64,000 nt of DNA from Azospirillum picis (lineage in GTDB: Bacteria > Pseudomonadota > Alphaproteobacteria > Azospirillales > Azospirillaceae): positions 1 through 64,000 of the forward strand of contig NZ_JAGINO010000010.1 in the NCBI RefSeq assembly GCF_017876115.1. Direction: 5' to 3'. The notes below the pieces were generated by a model, which saw only the letters and a program-made list of their open reading frames with translations, had not been told where the DNA came from and made no database searches. Within the stretch, counting starts at the first letter, position 1. Every line of letters starts with the position of its first letter. Position numbers and translations under genes: made by a program. Of this stretch, positions 32,520 to 40,528 are shown piece after piece.

Positions 32520-33290
32520 TCAAACCCGGCGGAACGCTGCGCCGGCCGCCCAGCCGGCCGCGATGGCGCCGACGACGGCTGCCACCCCGTAGGTGATCGG
32601 GCGATTGCGGGCGAAGTCCGACAGCTCGGCGCTGAAGCCGATCTTGGACACCACCAGCGGCGTGGTCTGGGCGCTGACCACGTCGCCATCACGAATCAGC
32701 AAAGCTTCGACATTGTAAAGCCCCGTCGGTACGTTGGCGGGGAAATAGATGTTGGTGCGGAACAGCCGCTCGCCCAGGAAGGCCACCTGCCCCAGGCTGA
32801 TGGCATAGAGTCCTTCGCGCTGCTTGTTGCGGATCAGGGCGGCGCGGAAGGCGGCCTGCTCCTCCGGCGGCAGGAGGCCGACGTCGGCCGGGAACTGGAG
32901 CTGCGGCAGGCCGAGCTGGTGGCGTTCCAGCACGCCGCGGCCGAGAAGCTGGTCGAGCGGCCGGCTGACCGCCACCGTGTAGAAGCTCGGCACCTGCTCG
33001 AAACGGACGTTGTCGGTGTTCATCCACATGCCGGCCACCCGCTGCTTGCGGCGGACGGTGGCCGTGCCGCGCGGACCGGTGACGACGATGGCGACGTCGC
33101 CCGGTCCGTCGGTGGTGCCGAACAGCACCACCTCGGTTCCGGTGAAGCCGGTGGTGATGGCGACCAGATGGCTGGACAGGTCGGCGACGAGCTGCTGCGC
33201 CCAGACCGTGGCGGCCAGCGTCCCACCGGCCAGCAGCCCGGCCAGCGCCGCGATTCCCTGCGCCAGCCGGCGCTTCGACGGCATCGCCAT
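32520..33290 (-). CDS. TIGR02186 / Alph_Pro_TM family membrane protein
   Basis: 256 residues: a signal peptide or N-terminal anchor (AQGIAALAGLLAGGTLAATVWA), a large extracytoplasmic domain (LVADLSSHLVAITTGFTGTEVVLFGTTDGPGDVAIVVTGP...) and a C-terminal membrane helix (ITYGVAAVVGAIAAGWAAGAAF). This matches the conserved alphaproteobacterial family TIGR02186, usually next to a TauE/SafE transporter, as here: the TauE stop and this ATG overlap as TGATG. The function is unknown but a role with the transporter is likely. Confidence 0.87.
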   Translation of the reverse strand: MAMPSKRRLAQGIAALAGLLAGGTLAATVWAQQLVADLSSHLVAITTGFTGTEVVLFGTTDGPGDVAIVVTGPRGTATVRRKQRVAGMWMNTDNVRFEQVPSFYTVAVSRPLDQLLGRGVLERHQLGLPQLQFPADVGLLPPEEQAAFRAALIRNKQREGLYAISLGQVAFLGERLFRTNIYFPANVPTGLYNVEALLIRDGDVVSAQTTPLVVSKIGFSAELSDFARNRPITYGVAAVVGAIAAGWAAGAAFRRV

Positions 33291-34207
33291 CACCGGAGCC
33301 CCATCGTCAGGGTGAACAGGTCGTCGGGACGGGAGAACAGGTCCCAGGCCAGCTTCAGCGCCACCGCCACCACGATCAGCGCCAGCGCCAGCCGCGCGGT
33401 CTCGCCGCGCAGCCGGCTGCCCGCCCTGGTGCCGAACTGGGCGCCGATCACCCCGCCGACCAGCAGCAGCAGCGCCAGCATGGCGTCGACGGTCTGGTTC
33501 GTCGCGGCCTGCAGCAGGGTGGCCGCCGCGGTGGTGAAGATGATCTGGAACAGCGAGGTGCCGGCCACCAGGCCGGCCGGCATGTTCAGCAGGTAGATCA
33601 TCGCCGGCACCAGCAGGAAGCCGCCGCCGATGCCCATGATCGCCACCAGCATGCCGCCGACCGCGCCGATCCCCGCCGGCAGCAGGGCCGAGATGTAGAG
33701 CTTGGAGCGGTGGAACCGCATCTTGAAGGGCAGCCCGTGCAGCCAGATGTGGCGGTGCAGCTTGCCGCGCTTGGCGGTGGGTGCGCGTCGGCGCAGGATC
33801 GCGCGGCTGCTCTCGACCAGCATCAGGCCGCCGATGGTGCCCAGGAAGAAGACGTAGGACAGGGTGATGGCGATGTCGATCTGGCCCAGCCGCTGCAGGA
33901 TGTTGAAGATCCACACGCCCACCGCCGTGCCGAGCACGCCGCCGCCCAGCATCACCACGCCCAGCTTGACGTCGACGTTGCCGCGGCGCCAGTGGGCGAG
34001 CACGCCCGACACGCTGGCGGCGACGAGCTGGTTCGCCTGGGTGCCGACGGCGATGGCCGGCGGAACCCCGATGAAGATCAGCAGGGGCGTCATCAGGAAG
34101 CCGCCGCCGACCCCGAACATCCCCGACAGGAAGCCGACCAGCCAGCCCATGCCGAGCACAAGCAGCGCGTTGACCGACATCTCGGCAATCGGCAGGTAGA
34201 CTTGCAT
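33290..34207 (-). CDS. TauE/SafE family transporter (sulfite exporter-like)
   Basis: 305-residue membrane protein with about eight helices in two repeats, each with a Gly-rich turn (LVGFLSGMFGVGGGFLMTPLLIF and GAVGGMLVAIMGIGGGFLLVPAMIYLL). Family members export sulfite, sulfoacetate or related organic anions. The paired TIGR02186 protein overlaps by one base downstream. The ATG at 34207 lacks a Shine-Dalgarno; an ATG nine codons later (MSVNALLVL) is an alternative start. Substrate unknown. Confidence 0.9.
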   Translation of the reverse strand: MQVYLPIAEMSVNALLVLGMGWLVGFLSGMFGVGGGFLMTPLLIFIGVPPAIAVGTQANQLVAASVSGVLAHWRRGNVDVKLGVVMLGGGVLGTAVGVWIFNILQRLGQIDIAITLSYVFFLGTIGGLMLVESSRAILRRRAPTAKRGKLHRHIWLHGLPFKMRFHRSKLYISALLPAGIGAVGGMLVAIMGIGGGFLLVPAMIYLLNMPAGLVAGTSLFQIIFTTAAATLLQAATNQTVDAMLALLLLVGGVIGAQFGTRAGSRLRGETARLALALIVVAVALKLAWDLFSRPDDLFTLTMGLR

Positions 34208-34307
34208 GGGAGGACGTGTCGTCGGCTGCGGCGGCGGGATGGCGGCGGGAGCGGCAGCTTACCCGAGCCACCGCAGCGGCGGAAGCCCGCAACCGCCCCG
34301 TCCGCGG

Positions 34308-34832
34308 TCAGTGGCCGGCCGGCCCGTGGAAATAGACGGTATAGCCGGCCTTCTGCGGGAAGATGTGGTCGGCCTCGCGCCGGGCGGCCGCCAGGTCCAT
34401 CGCATGGACCGTCAGGCGGTTGGCGTAGCGCCAGGCCGGGTTGACGGGCCGCCCGGCGGCCCGCGCCGCCGTGGCGTCGAAGGCGACCTCGGCCCGGAAG
34501 CGGCGCTCGGCATTGCCGGCGGCGGCGAGCCGGTGATGGAAGACCGGCGGCGCCCGCTCCAGGGTGGCGATCTCCTTGCGGAGCTGCTCGATGCGCCTCT
34601 CGGCGGCGCCGAGCTTTTCCTTCGCCTCGTCCAGGCGGCAGGCGGCGTCGGCGAGGGCCTCCTCCTCCTGGCGCCGACGATCCTTCAGCGGCTGCATCGT
34701 CTTCTTCATCCGGTCGAGGCCGGTGAGGCTGCCCCAGCCGCGGCGGACGCCGACCCAGCAGAGGTGGAGCAGGACGGCCACCGCCCCGGCCAGGGGCACC
34801 GCCGATCCCAGAATGGCGTGAACCGACTCCAT
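34308..34832 (-). CDS. Hypothetical membrane-anchored coiled-coil protein
   Basis: 174 residues: one N-terminal membrane helix (AILGSAVPLAGAVAVLLHLCWVGV), a long charged coiled coil (KDRRRQEEEALADAACRLDEAKEKLGAAERRIEQLRKEI) and a small C-terminal domain (NRLTVHAMDLAAARREADHIFP). The ATG at 34832 follows GGGAGGAG. The divergent gene at 35003 has the same layout and a similar C-terminal motif, so the two look like paralogues. No known family recognised. Confidence 0.65.
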   Translation of the reverse strand: MESVHAILGSAVPLAGAVAVLLHLCWVGVRRGWGSLTGLDRMKKTMQPLKDRRRQEEEALADAACRLDEAKEKLGAAERRIEQLRKEIATLERAPPVFHHRLAAAGNAERRFRAEVAFDATAARAAGRPVNPAWRYANRLTVHAMDLAAARREADHIFPQKAGYTVYFHGPAGH

Positions 34833-34868
34833 CACCCTCGTCTCCTCCCTTCACGTCCCCCGGCGGCC

Positions 34869-34900
34869 GGCACGCTGGCACGCTGGCACGCTGGCACGGC
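34869..34900. repeat. 8-bp tandem repeat x4
   Basis: GGCACGCT is repeated three times and followed by GGCACGGC, between the two divergent coiled-coil genes. Confidence 0.75.
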
Positions 34901-35002
34901 GGTTGCTCATCATCGACGCCTGCGATCCAGCAAGGACCATGCCGGATCACGCCATGGGGCGGCGCCATGGGGCGGCGTAATGACCGGGGGGACGGGGACA
35001 GC

Positions 35003-35521
35003 GTGACGATCATTCCGATGCCGACGAACAACCCGCTGCTGCTGCTGATCGAGCTGGTGATCCTGATCGCGCTCCTGAGCTGGACCGCGCTGTCGGCGAT
35101 CCAGGCGGGCCGGCGCGTGGCGACGGTCGGCCGCTGCCGCCGGAAGCTGGACCGGGACCGCGCCGAGACGGCGACGGCCATCGAGTCGCTGCGCGGCGAC
35201 CAACGCCGGATCGAAGGCGAGCTGCAGGAAACCGCGCAGTCGCTGGAGGTGCGCCAGGCCGAGGTCGCCGACCTGCAGGCGACGCTGAAAAAGCTCAAGC
35301 TCGACGGGCCGCGCGAGTACCGGCTGCTGAGCGAACGCTTCGGCGACGGCGACCGGCTGTTTCTGCTCACCATCCCGCGCACCGGCCCGCGCACCGGCCC
35401 GCAGGACGACCGGCCGGACTGCTGGGCGGTGGCGGCGGCCGACAGCGGGGCGGCTATGGCGCTTCTGGCCAAAACCGTCCCGTCACCGGAACGCCCGGCG
35501 CTGAACGGGCAGCTCGACTGA
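35003..35521 (+). CDS. Hypothetical membrane-anchored coiled-coil protein, paralogue-like
   Basis: 172 residues from a GTG at 35003 (GGGGAC upstream; an in-frame ATG at 35018 or 34967 is possible). A membrane helix (LLLLIELVILIALLSWTALSA) is followed by a coiled coil (RRIEGELQETAQSLEVRQAEVADLQATLKKLK) and a C-terminal stretch (CWAVAAADSGAAMALLAKTVP) that aligns by eye with the divergent neighbour's C-terminus (V, A, D, AA and P in register). Function unknown; a pair of inner-membrane proteins interacting through the coiled coils is plausible. Confidence 0.62.
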   Translation: MTIIPMPTNNPLLLLIELVILIALLSWTALSAIQAGRRVATVGRCRRKLDRDRAETATAIESLRGDQRRIEGELQETAQSLEVRQAEVADLQATLKKLKLDGPREYRLLSERFGDGDRLFLLTIPRTGPRTGPQDDRPDCWAVAAADSGAAMALLAKTVPSPERPALNGQLD

Positions 35522-35611
35522 CACCCCGTCCGGCCTGGCCGGTCGGGGAGGACGCCGTTGCAGAATGCGCCGGCGCCTCTCCGGTTTCGCAAATTGACGC
35601 GCGAAACGCGG

Positions 35612-36619
35612 TTACAGCACGCCCTTGGCGGCGACCAGCGCGCGCAGGTCCACCTCCGGGCGGGCGCCGACATGGCTGATGATCTCCGCCGCGGCGATGG
35701 CGCCGAGCCGGCCGCAGAGCGCCGGCTCCAGGCCGCGGGTGTGGCCGAACAGGAAGCCGGCGGCGTAGAGGTCGCCGGCGCCGGTGGTGTCGACCACCCG
35801 CTCGACCGGCTCGGCCGCCACCTCGACCACCGTGCCGCGGTCGACGATCACCGCCCCCTTCTCGCTGCGGGTCAGCGCCGCGGTCTTGCCCAGCCGCGTC
35901 ACCGCCGCCAGCGCGTCCTCGAAGCGGTCGGTGCCGTAGAGCGCGCCGATCTCGTGCTCGTTGGCGAAGAGGATGTCGACGTGGGCCTCCACCAGCTCGA
36001 CGAACTCGGCATGGTGGCGGTGGACGCAGAAGCTGTCCGACAGCGACAGCGACACCTTGCGGCCGGCGGCGTGGGCGATCTCCGCCGCCTTGCGGAAAGC
36101 CTCCTTGGCGCGCGGCGGATCCCAGAGGTAGCCCTCCAGGTAGGTCACCTGCGAGCCGGCGATCACCGCCTCGTCGATGTCCTCCGGACCGAGCTCGACG
36201 CAGGCGCCGAGATAGGTGTTCATCGAGCGCTGGGCGTCCGGCGTCACCAGGATCAGGCAGCGGGCGGTCGGGGCGCCGCCGGTCAGCGGCTGGCTGTCGA
36301 AGGCGACGCCGGCGGCCCGGATGTCGTGGCGGAAGACGTCGCCGAGCTGGTCCCTCGCCACCTTGCCGATGTAGGCGCCGCGCCCGCCGAGCATGGCGAT
36401 GCCCGCCATGGTGTTGCCGGCCGAGCCGCCCGACATCTCCACGCCCGGCCCCATGCGGCCGTAGAGCTCCTCCGCCCGGGCGGCGTCGATCAGCGTCATC
36501 GCCCCCTTCTCGATGGCGTTGGCGGCGAGGAAGGCGTCGTCGGCGTGGGCGATCACGTCCACGATGGCATTGCCGATGCCGGTGACGTCGTAGGCGGCAT
36601 CGTGGATGGACGTGGCCAT
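35612..36619 (-). CDS. Adenosine kinase, PfkB family
   Basis: 335-residue ribokinase-fold enzyme. It has the AdK start (YDVTGIGNAIVDVIAH), the substrate motif GGSAGNTMAGIAMLGGRGAYIGKVARDQLG and the anion-hole/catalytic motif VVDTTGAGDLYAAGFLFG. It phosphorylates adenosine to AMP, completing salvage and clearing adenosine from the S-adenosylhomocysteine cycle. AGGAGAG precedes the ATG at 36619. It is divergent from the HxlR regulator. Confidence 0.92.
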   Translation of the reverse strand: MATSIHDAAYDVTGIGNAIVDVIAHADDAFLAANAIEKGAMTLIDAARAEELYGRMGPGVEMSGGSAGNTMAGIAMLGGRGAYIGKVARDQLGDVFRHDIRAAGVAFDSQPLTGGAPTARCLILVTPDAQRSMNTYLGACVELGPEDIDEAVIAGSQVTYLEGYLWDPPRAKEAFRKAAEIAHAAGRKVSLSLSDSFCVHRHHAEFVELVEAHVDILFANEHEIGALYGTDRFEDALAAVTRLGKTAALTRSEKGAVIVDRGTVVEVAAEPVERVVDTTGAGDLYAAGFLFGHTRGLEPALCGRLGAIAAAEIISHVGARPEVDLRALVAAKGVL

Positions 36620-36728
36620 GGGCTCTCCTGACAGGTCTGGCGGCGAGGGGATTGTCGCGGCGCGAGTATAGCCGCCGCCGGCCGCTTCACAAGCGCCGCC
36701 CCGGTGGGCAATCCGGATGCCCGCGCCG

Positions 36729-36785
36729 CAGTGACTTGGCAGCAGTGACTTGCATGATGGCAGTGGCTTGCATGATGAAAGTCAC
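36729..36785. promoter_or_regulatory. Direct-repeat operator candidate upstream of HxlR
   Basis: CAGTGACTTGCATGATGG (36743-36760) and CAGTGGCTTGCATGATGA (36761-36778) are tandem 18-bp copies differing at two positions. A partial copy (CAGTGACTTGGCAG) precedes them and AAGTCAC follows. Each copy with the next bases forms an imperfect ACTT...AAGT dyad. Position just before the regulator's start suggests an autoregulatory site. Confidence 0.5.
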
Positions 36786-36803
36786 CGTGCGACAGTCGCC
36801 GCC

Positions 36804-37289
36804 ATGCGACGCACCCGGCTGACCGACGCCCCCTGCCCGATCGCCCGCGGCCTGCACGAGGTCGCGGAATCCTGGTCGCTGCTGATCCTGCGCGATGCCA
36901 TGCGCGGCCTGACCCGCTTCGACGAGTTCCAGCGCAGCATCGGGCTGGCCACCAACATGCTGGCCCGCCGGCTGCAGACGCTGGTGGAGGCCGGGCTGCT
37001 GGAGCGCCGGCCCTACCAGGAGCGGCCGCCGCGCCACGCCTATCACCTGACGGCCAAGGGCCGCGACTTCCTGCCGGTGCTGGTCGCCATGGCCGACTGG
37101 GGCAACCGCTGGCTGATGCCCGACGGCGCCTTCCGGCTGGTCGACCGCGAGACCGGCAGGACCGTCGACCCGCTGCTGATCGACCGCAACACCGGCCGGG
37201 CCATCCGGCTGGAGGGCATCCGCTCCGAAATGCCGGCCGCAGGAACACCGCCCGCCGCCGCCCCCACTTCCGAGGAACATCCCGAATGA
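36804..37289 (+). CDS. HxlR family transcriptional regulator
   Basis: 161 residues. The HxlR winged helix is clear: CPIARGLHEVAESWSLLILRDAMRGLTRFDEFQRSIGLATNMLARRLQTLVEAGLLERRPY, ending RHAYHLTAKGRDFLPVLVAMADWGNRWL. The C-terminal tail (PAAGTPPAAAPTSEEHPE) is disordered. The ATG at 36804 is the conserved start; an upstream ATG at 36750 lies inside the repeats. Its stop overlaps the beta-ketoacyl synthase start by four bases, so they form one unit. Confidence 0.9.
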   Translation: MRRTRLTDAPCPIARGLHEVAESWSLLILRDAMRGLTRFDEFQRSIGLATNMLARRLQTLVEAGLLERRPYQERPPRHAYHLTAKGRDFLPVLVAMADWGNRWLMPDGAFRLVDRETGRTVDPLLIDRNTGRAIRLEGIRSEMPAAGTPPAAAPTSEEHPE

Positions 37290-38542
37290 GACGAGTCGTG
37301 GTCACCGGGCTGGGAGCGGTCACTCCGCTTGCCGCCGGCGTCACCCCGAGCTGGCGCGCCCTGCTGGCGGGGCGGAGCGGCATCCGCGCCCTGCGGGACG
37401 TCGACGCCGCCGACCTGCCCTGCCGCATCGCCGGACAGGTTCCGGTGACGGGGGAGGACGCCTTCGACGCCGACGCGGTGGTGCCGCCCAAGGACCAGCG
37501 CAAGATGGACCGCTTCATCCTGCTGGCGCTCGCCGCGGCGGAGGAGGCGGTCGGCGACGCCGGCTGGCGTCCGACCGAGGAGGAGGCGCTGGAGCGCACC
37601 GGCGTGATGATCGGCTCCGGCATCGGCGGGCTGCCGGGGCTGGCCGACTCCGCGCTGACCCTGAACGAGAAGGGGCCGCGCCGCGTCTCCCCCTTCTTCG
37701 TGCCGTCGATCCTGATCAACCTGGCGTCGGGCCATGTGTCGATCCGCTACGGGTTCCGCGGGCCGAACCATGCCGTGGTCACCGCCTGCGCCACCGGCGC
37801 GCATGCCATCGGCGATGCCGCGCGGCTGATCGCGCTGGACGACGCCGACGTCATGCTGGCCGGCGGCAGCGAGGCGGCGGTCTGCCGCCTGGGGCTGGCC
37901 GGCTTCTGCGCCGCCCGCGCCATGTCGACCGGCTTCAACGACGAGCCGGGCCGCGCCTCGCGCCCCTGGGACCGCGACCGCGACGGCTTCGTCATGGGCG
38001 AGGGCGCCGGCGTGCTGGTGCTGGAGGAGCTGGAGCATGCCAGGCGCCGCGGCGCCCGCATCTATGCCGAGGTCACCGGCTACGGCCTGTCGGGCGACGC
38101 CTACCACATCACCTCCCCGGCGGAGGACGGCGACGGCGCCCGCCGCGCCATGCAGGCGGCGCTGAAGCGGGCGGGGCTGGCGCCGGACGCCATCGACTAC
38201 GTCAACGCCCACGCAACCTCGACCCCGGCCGGCGACCCGGTGGAGATCGCGGCGGTCAAGCGGCTGTTCGGGCCGGCCGCCGCCGGCCTGTCGATGTCCT
38301 CGACCAAGTCGGCGACCGGCCACCTGCTGGGGGCGGCCGGCGCGGTCGAGGCGATCTTCGCCATCCTGGCGCTGCGCGACCAGGTGGCGCCGCCGACCCT
38401 GAACCTGGAGTCGCCGTCGGAGGGCTGCGACCTCGACCTCGTGCCGCTGCAGCCCAAGGAGCGGCGCATCCGCCACGTGCTGTCCAACAGCTTCGGCTTC
38501 GGCGGCACCAACGCGGCGCTGGTCTTCAGCCCGGCGCCCTGA
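37286..38542 (+). CDS. Beta-ketoacyl-ACP synthase II (FabF-like)
   Basis: 418-residue condensing enzyme. The active-site Cys lies in AVVTACATGAHAIGDAARLI (about residue 167), with His in NAHATSTPAGDPVE (about 308) and KSATGHLLGAAGAVE (about 345). It elongates acyl-ACP with malonyl-ACP. It is not in a fab/acpP cluster and is coupled by ATGA to an HxlR regulator, so it is probably a secondary, conditionally expressed synthase. The main fabF would be elsewhere. Confidence 0.93.
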   Translation: MRRVVVTGLGAVTPLAAGVTPSWRALLAGRSGIRALRDVDAADLPCRIAGQVPVTGEDAFDADAVVPPKDQRKMDRFILLALAAAEEAVGDAGWRPTEEEALERTGVMIGSGIGGLPGLADSALTLNEKGPRRVSPFFVPSILINLASGHVSIRYGFRGPNHAVVTACATGAHAIGDAARLIALDDADVMLAGGSEAAVCRLGLAGFCAARAMSTGFNDEPGRASRPWDRDRDGFVMGEGAGVLVLEELEHARRRGARIYAEVTGYGLSGDAYHITSPAEDGDGARRAMQAALKRAGLAPDAIDYVNAHATSTPAGDPVEIAAVKRLFGPAAAGLSMSSTKSATGHLLGAAGAVEAIFAILALRDQVAPPTLNLESPSEGCDLDLVPLQPKERRIRHVLSNSFGFGGTNAALVFSPAP

Positions 38543-38653
38543 CCGGACTGCGTCCTTTCCGGCCGGCCGCAGCGCCATTCCCGCCGGGGGCTGGAAGCGG
38601 GGCGCGAGGCACCGTAGATATGCGGGCGTCGCCTCCCCGCCACGGACCCGCCG

Positions 38654-39349
38654 ATGATCCGCGCCCTCGTCCTCGCCTTCGCCCAGCTTTCCGATCCGCG
38701 CGTCCGCCGGGTGGTCTGGATCGGGGTGCTCGCCTCGATCCTCGCCTACCTGCTGCTGGCCGGCGGCGTCTGGTGGATCCTGGCGGTGACGCCGATGACC
38801 GGCTATGGCTGGCTCGACGGCATCATCGACGTGATGGGCGGGCTGGGCATTCTGGTCCTGGCCTGGCTGCTGTTCCCGGCCACCGTCGGCACGGTGTCGA
38901 GCTTCTTCCTGGACGAGGTGGTGGAACGGGTGGAGGCGCGTCACTACCCGGCCCTTCCGGCGCCGCGCCATGTCGGCTGGATCGAGGAGCTGGCGACCGC
39001 GCTGCGCTTCCTGCTGCTGGTGCTGGCGATCAATCTGGCGGCGCTTCCGCTCTACATCTTCGCACCCGGGCTGAACCTCGCCGTCTTCTATACCGTCAAC
39101 GGCTACCTGCTCGGACGGGAGTATTTCGAGATGGTGGCGCACCGGCGTCTCGGCCGCGGCGAAGCGCGGGCGCTGCGGCGGGCGCGGCCGCTGAAACCTT
39201 TTTTGGCCGGCGTCGCCATTGCCTTTCTTTCGACCATCCCCTTCGTCAATTTGCTGGTCCCGGTCGTCGCCAGCGCCTTCATGGTTCATGTCCTACAGTC
39301 CATGTCGGCTCCCCTTGCGGCGGGCCGGACGACCGTGATACGCCGCTAG
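38654..39349 (+). CDS. EI24 domain membrane protein (CysZ-like)
   Basis: 231 residues with about four to five membrane segments (WIGVLASILAYLLLAGGVWWIL, GGLGILVLAWLLFPATVGTVSSFF, FLLLVLAINLAALPLYIF, FLAGVAIAFLSTIPFVNLLVPVVASAF). The FFLDEVVERVEARHYPALP segment and the overall order match the EI24/CysZ family, of which CysZ is a sulfate importer. Substrate here is unknown. It is followed about 100 bases later by the bactofilin gene on the same strand. Confidence 0.87.
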   Translation: MIRALVLAFAQLSDPRVRRVVWIGVLASILAYLLLAGGVWWILAVTPMTGYGWLDGIIDVMGGLGILVLAWLLFPATVGTVSSFFLDEVVERVEARHYPALPAPRHVGWIEELATALRFLLLVLAINLAALPLYIFAPGLNLAVFYTVNGYLLGREYFEMVAHRRLGRGEARALRRARPLKPFLAGVAIAFLSTIPFVNLLVPVVASAFMVHVLQSMSAPLAAGRTTVIRR

Positions 39350-39453
39350 GCGGCACGGCCGCACCCGCCTGCCCGGCGGCACCCTCGCGGCACCGGACCT
39401 CTCGCCATCCGGCCCATCCCGCCACCCGTAAGTCCAGATTGGGGGAACCGCTA

Positions 39454-40383
39454 ATGCTGTTCGGACGAAAGACTCCGCCCGCCGCTCCCAAGGCCGACAG
39501 CCCCACCCCACCGCAGCCGGGCGCCCGGCCGTTCACTGCCGGCGAAGCGGGCAATTCCATGTCGCCGCTTGCCTCCCTGAACGCGCAGCCCGGCGGCCCG
39601 ATGAGCGGGCCGCCGACCGGCGCCCATGCGCCGGCCGCCGCGGCCGGAATCCCGGCCCCCAGCAGCATGGCCCCAACCATGGCCCAGGCCCTGTCCGACG
39701 CGCAGCCGGCCTACCCGGCCTATCCCGATATGCCTTCCGCCTCGAAGGGACCCGACATGAACAGCATTCCCAAGCCCCCGTCCGCACCGAGCGTGCCCGG
39801 CGCCGGCTTCAAGCCCGACGTGCCGCGCCGCGTCGTCGACCTGCCGGGTTCGGCCGTCCGCCAGCCCGCCGCCCCGATCCCATCCGCCGGGATGCAGGCC
39901 GCCGGGATGCAGGCCGCCGGGATGCAGGCCGCCCCGGTGCCCGCCGCCCCGGTCCAGCCGGCCGCCCATGTCCCGGCGATGCCGGAGCAGCGCCGGCTGA
40001 TCGTCGGCCGCGACATCTCGCTGTCGGGCGAGATCGGGTCCTGCGACGTGGTGGTGGTCGAGGGCACGGTGGAAGCCAAGCTGCGCGACGGCCGCTCGGT
40101 CGAGATCGCCGAAACCGGCCTGTTCAAGGGATCGGTGGAGATCGAGGAAGCCGACATCGCCGGCCGCTTCGAAGGCGACATCATCGTCCGCGGCCGCCTG
40201 ACCGTGCGCGCCACCGGCAAGATCACCGGTTCCATCCGCTTCGGCGAACTGGCCGTCGATGCCGGCGGCCAGTTGATCGGCGACATCCAGCTCTATTCCG
40301 CCGCCGCCACCGCGGCCCGTCCGGCCGCCCCGGCGCCGGTCGCGGCGGAGCCGGCCCCCGCACCGGCGGCAGAAGCCGTCTGA
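39454..40383 (+). CDS. Bactofilin family cytoskeletal protein
   Basis: 309 residues. The C-terminal bactofilin beta-helix spans roughly 180-285 (RLIVGRDISLSGEIGSCDVVVVEGTVEAKL...GRFEGDIIVRGRLTVRATGKITGSIRFGELAVDAGGQLIGDIQ). A long disordered Pro/Ala/Met-rich N-terminus precedes it, including three exact repeats of AGMQA (residues about 145-160) encoded by 15-bp copies. Bactofilins polymerise without nucleotide and organise envelope growth or polar structures. The ATG at 39454 follows GGGGGA. A hairpin follows the gene. Confidence 0.92.
   Translation: MLFGRKTPPAAPKADSPTPPQPGARPFTAGEAGNSMSPLASLNAQPGGPMSGPPTGAHAPAAAAGIPAPSSMAPTMAQALSDAQPAYPAYPDMPSASKGPDMNSIPKPPSAPSVPGAGFKPDVPRRVVDLPGSAVRQPAAPIPSAGMQAAGMQAAGMQAAPVPAAPVQPAAHVPAMPEQRRLIVGRDISLSGEIGSCDVVVVEGTVEAKLRDGRSVEIAETGLFKGSVEIEEADIAGRFEGDIIVRGRLTVRATGKITGSIRFGELAVDAGGQLIGDIQLYSAAATAARPAAPAPVAAEPAPAPAAEAV
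39886..39930. repeat. In-frame 15-bp tandem repeat x3 in the bactofilin gene
   Basis: GCCGGGATGCAGGCC is repeated exactly three times, encoding repeated Ala-Gly-Met-Gln-Ala in the disordered linker. The absence of third-base drift indicates a recent expansion. Confidence 0.85.
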
Positions 40384-40415
40384 GCGGCACCCGCTCCAGA
40401 AGGACGCCCGAAAGG

Positions 40416-40446
40416 ACGCCCGGCCGGCTGCCGCCGCGCCGGGCGT
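40416..40446 (+). terminator. Hairpin after the bactofilin gene
   Basis: ACGCCCGGC and GCCGGGCGT form a 9-bp stem 32 bases after the stop, followed by TCCATTTCC. It lies between convergent genes (bactofilin, nth). Confidence 0.5.
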
Positions 40447-40528
40447 TCCATTTCCGGGCAGGCCATTTTGAGGCCGTCCGTCTTCCGGCCCCGGCGGGAA
40501 CCGACGGCGGCCGGGCGATCGCCTTGTC

